64,000 bases of DNA, taken from positions 141,820,121-141,884,120 of the forward strand of contig NC_135504.1 of the NCBI RefSeq assembly GCF_052857255.1, in the 5' to 3' direction. The number at the start of each line of letters is the position of its first letter. The stretch's first letter is position 1. Shown here piece after piece: positions 61,787-64,000 of the stretch. The stretch comes from Amblyomma americanum. Its lineage: Eukaryota > Arthropoda > Arachnida > Ixodida > Ixodidae. Both the position numbers and the translations under genes were made by a program. The notes beneath the pieces are model-generated. The model had not been told where the DNA came from and made no database searches. It saw nothing but the letters and a program-made list of their open reading frames with translations.

Positions 61787-62260
61787 GGAGAAAGTCCGCG
61801 TTGGAGAAAGTCCGCGTTGGTGAGAGTCCGCGATGGAGAAACTCCGCGCTGGAGAAACTACGCGTTTGAGAAACTCCGAACTGGAGAAACTCCGCGATGG
61901 AGACAATCCGCGCTGGAGAAACTCCGCGCTGAAGAAACTCCGTGTAGGAGAAACTCCGTGTTGGAGAAACTCCGCGTTGGAGAAACTCCGCTTTGGAGAA
62001 AGTCCGCGTTGGAGAAAGTCCGCGTCGGAGAGTCCGCGATGGAGAAACTCCGCGCTGGAGAAAAATCGGGCTGGAGAAACTCCGCGCTGGAGAAACTCCG
62101 TGTTGGAGAAACTCTGTGTTGGAGAAATTCCGCCTTGCAGAAACTTCGCTTTGAAGAAACGGCGCGTTGGAGAAACTCCGCGTTAGAGAAACTCCGCGCT
62201 TGAAACACACCGCGCTGGAGAAACTCCGCGTTAGAGAAAGTCCGCGTCGGAGAAGGTCCG
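61787..62260 (+). repeat. Fourth copy of the GTTGGTGAGAG module
   Basis: Matches 59,531-60,000 at +2,256 bp (141 units). The same module lies at about 45,169, 47,361 and 59,529. It carries the 14-bp unit as CGCGTCGGAGAGTC (62,021-62,034), one base different from the other three copies, followed by the 17-bp GGAGAAAAATC unit. Confidence 0.82.
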
Positions 62261-62457
62261 CGTTGGAGAAACTCCGCGTTGGAGAAACTCCGTGTTGTAG
62301 AAACTCCGCTTTGGAGAAACTTCGCGTTGAAGAAACGGCGCGTTGGAGATTCTCCGCGTTGGAGAAACTCCGCACTTGAAACACACCTCGCTGGAGAAAC
62401 TCCGCGTTGGAGAAAGTCCGCGTTGGAGAAGGTCCGCGTTGGAGAAAGTCCGCGTTG

Positions 62458-63031
62458 TATAAACTCCGCGATGAAGAAAGTCCGCGACGGACAAACTCCG
62501 CGACGGAGAAACTCCGCGTTGGAGAAAAGTCCGCTCTGGAGAAACTCTACGCTGGAGAAACTCCGCGATGGAGACACTCCGCGCTGGAGAAACTCCGCGC
62601 TGGAGAAACTGCGCGCTGGAGAAACTCCGTGTTAGGGAAACTTCGCGTTGGAGAAACGGTGCGTTGGAGAAGCTCCGCGTTGGAGAAACTCCGCACTTGA
62701 AACACACCGCGCTCGAGAAACTCCGCGTTGCAGAAAGTCCGCGTTGGAGAAAGTCCGCGCTGGAGAAACTCCGCGTTGTATAAACTCCGCGATGAAGAAA
62801 GTCCGCGACGGACAAACTCCGCGACGGAGAAACTCCGCGTTGGAGAAAAGTCCGCTCTGGAGAAACTCTACGCTGGAGAAACTCCGCGATGGAGACACTC
62901 CGCGCTGGAGAAACTCCGCGCTGGAGAAACTGCGCGCTGGAGAAACTCCGTGTTAGGGAAACTTCGCGTTGGAGAAACGGTGCGTTGGAGAAGCTCCGCG
63001 TTGGAGAAACTCCGCGCTTGAAACACACCAC
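62458..63031 (+). repeat. Tandem 321-bp duplication
   Basis: The block starting TATAAACTCCGCGATGAAG at 62,458 restarts at 62,779 (+321 bp = 20 units plus the extra base of a 17-bp unit). Both copies share variants I saw nowhere else, CGACGGAGAAACTCC and GTGTTAGGGAAAC, so the duplication is local. The match fades past about 63,031. Confidence 0.85.
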
Positions 63032-64000
63032 GCTGGAGAAACTCCGCGTTGGAGAAAATCCGCGTTGGAGGAGGTCCGCGTTGGAGAAAGTCCGCGTTGG
63101 AGAAAGTCCGCGCTGGAGAAACTCCGCGTTGTATAAACTCCGCGCTGGAGAAACTCCGCGATGAAGAAAGTCCGCGACGGACAAACTCCGCGATGGAGAA
63201 ACTCCGCGTTGGAGAAAAGTCCGCTCTGGAGAAACTCTACGCTGGAGAAACTCCGCGCTGGAGCAACTCCGCGTTGGAGAAACTCCGCGCTGGAGAAACT
63301 CCGTGCTGCATAAAATCTGCGCTGGAGAAACTCCGGTCTGGAGAAACTCCGCGCTGGAGAAACTCCGTGCTGGACAAACTCCGCGCTGGAGAAACTTCGC
63401 GTTGGAGAAACTGCGCGTTGGAGAAACTCCGCGTTGGAGAAACTCCGCGTTGGAGAAAGTCCGCGTTGGAGAAATTCCGCGTTGGAGAGAGTCTGCGATG
63501 GAGAAATTCCGCGCTGGAGAAACTCCGCGTTTGAGAAACTCCGAACTCTAGAAACTCCGCGATGGAGACACTCCGCGCTGGAGAAACTCCGCGTTGGAGA
63601 AAGTCCGCTTTGGAGAAGATCCGCGTTGGAGAAAGTCCGCGTTGGAGAAAGTCCGCGTTGGAGAAACTCCGCGTTGAAGAAAGTCCGCGTTGGAGAAAGT
63701 CCGCGCTGGAGAAACTCCGCGTTGTATAAACTCCGCGATGAAGAAAGTCCGCGACGGACAAACTCCGCGATGGAGAAACTCCGCGTTGGAGAAAGTCCGC
63801 GTTGGAGAAGGTCCGCGTTGGAGAAACTTCGCTTTGAAGAAACGGCGCGTTGGAGATACTCCGCGTTGGAGAAACTACGCGCTTGAAACACACCGCGCTG
63901 GAGAAACTCCGCGTTGGAGAAAGTCCGCGTTGGAGAAGGTCCGCGTTGGAGAAACTTCGCTTTGAAGAAACGGCGCGTTGGAGAAACTCCGCGTTAGAGA

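Larger units (their letters stand above)
1..64000 (+). repeat. 16-bp satellite array filling the whole window
   Basis: Every line of the sequence is built from a unit with consensus CGCGTTGGAGAAACTC, repeated head to tail in one orientation; no reverse-oriented units and no stretch of non-repeat sequence were found. Common variants are AAAGTC for AAACTC, CGCGCTGG for CGCGTTGG, and CGCGATGG. Nearly all units are exactly 16 bp; the commonest exception is a 17-bp unit ending GGAGAAAAGTC. The consensus is 9/16 G+C with two CpG per unit. The array is open at both ends of the window. This is typical of eukaryotic satellite DNA; I do not recognise the family. No promoter, splice structure, RNA gene or mobile element is visible inside it. 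Confidence 0.98.
61100..64000 (+). repeat. Mixed-family end of window
   Basis: Begins with family-II units (GGAGAACCTCC near 61,276, GTGGTGGGGAAAC near 61,590) and passes into a fourth copy of a GTTGGTGAGAGTCC module near 61,818. It continues with a private 321-bp tandem pair and then family-I units (CTCTAGAAAC near 63,545). The array runs off the right edge in mid-pattern. Confidence 0.6.

Noticed and set aside
1440..63550. Recurring TCTAGA and CTCGAG as functional sites
   Set aside because: They arise from two- or three-base variants of the unit and are copied with the higher-order repeats; useful as restriction landmarks only.
1..64000. CRISPR array
   Set aside because: Repeats are contiguous 16-mers with no unique spacers of 25-40 bp, and there are no cas genes.
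1..64000. TAL-effector-like or other coding tandem repeat gene
   Set aside because: The period of 16 bp is not a multiple of three, whole-unit indels of 16 bp would shift frame relative to a fixed coding frame, and no flanking domains exist.
1..64000. Telomeric repeat tract
   Set aside because: No TTAGGG, TTTAGGG, TTAGG or similar short G-rich telomere unit is present; the unit is 16 bp.
1..64000. Transposon or retroelement insertions, rRNA or tRNA genes
   Set aside because: No stretch departs from the 16-bp pattern long enough to hold one; no terminal inverted repeats or target duplications are seen.
1..64000. Purely artificial or low-quality assembly filler
   Set aside because: Variants are structured, shared between specific copies and consistent with a duplication history; random filler or consensus padding would not show private indels inherited by particular blocks. 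Local copy-number errors remain possible.

Overview
The window is a single uninterrupted satellite (minisatellite-type) array from base 1 to base 64,000. The basic unit is 16 bp, consensus CGCGTTGGAGAAACTC, and every unit lies in the same orientation. I see no unique sequence, no credible protein gene, no RNA gene, no transposable element, no CRISPR array and no telomere-type repeat. Both ends fall inside the array, so it continues beyond the window. A tens-of-kilobase tandem array with nested higher-order structure fits a eukaryotic chromosome (heterochromatic, pericentromeric or subtelomeric block). Nothing here identifies the species. The very high CpG content (two CpG per 16-bp unit, largely intact) is a clue to methylation state or recent homogenisation, not to taxonomy.

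All apparent coding potential follows from the repeat. The consensus has no stop in any of six frames, and because 16 = 1 mod 3 every frame on a strand reads the same 16-residue cycle (plus: LEKLRVGETPRWRNSA; minus: FSNAEFLQRGVSPTRS). Long overlapping open frames, up to 1,241 codons on the minus strand, are therefore expected without any gene.

The structure is hierarchical. (1) 16-bp units occur in a few dozen recurring variants: GGAGAAACTC, GGAGAAAGTC and CGCGCTGG types dominate, with rarer diagnostic units such as CGCGCTTGAAACACAC, CGTGCTGCATAAAATC, CGCGATGAAAAAATTT and CGTGTTCGGGAAAATT. (2) Blocks of 11 units (176 bp) occur as twos and threes at nine loci. (3) Higher-order repeats have periods of about 1.55-1.76 kb, 2.19 kb and 3.5-4.6 kb. 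(4) Large duplications include about 7 kb copied at a distance of 11.4-11.7 kb and about 2.2 kb copied at 12,168 bp.

Region by region: 1-8.4 kb is sub-family I (176-bp triplets, CTCGAGATAC and CTCTAGAAAC markers). 8.4-42.05 kb is mostly sub-family II (GGTGGGGAAAC, GGAGAACCTCC and AAAAAATTT markers) arranged as successive 1.7-kb and then 4.6-, 4.1-4.2-, 3.7- and 3.5-kb repeats, with short family-I islands. 42.05-48.9 kb is family I, 48.9-53.8 kb family II, 53.8-61.1 kb family I, and 61.1-64 kb mixed. The II-to-I and I-to-II boundaries recur because large segments spanning them were duplicated. The interest of the window lies in this mosaic and its implied history of unequal exchange and segmental amplification; I found no gene-based system.
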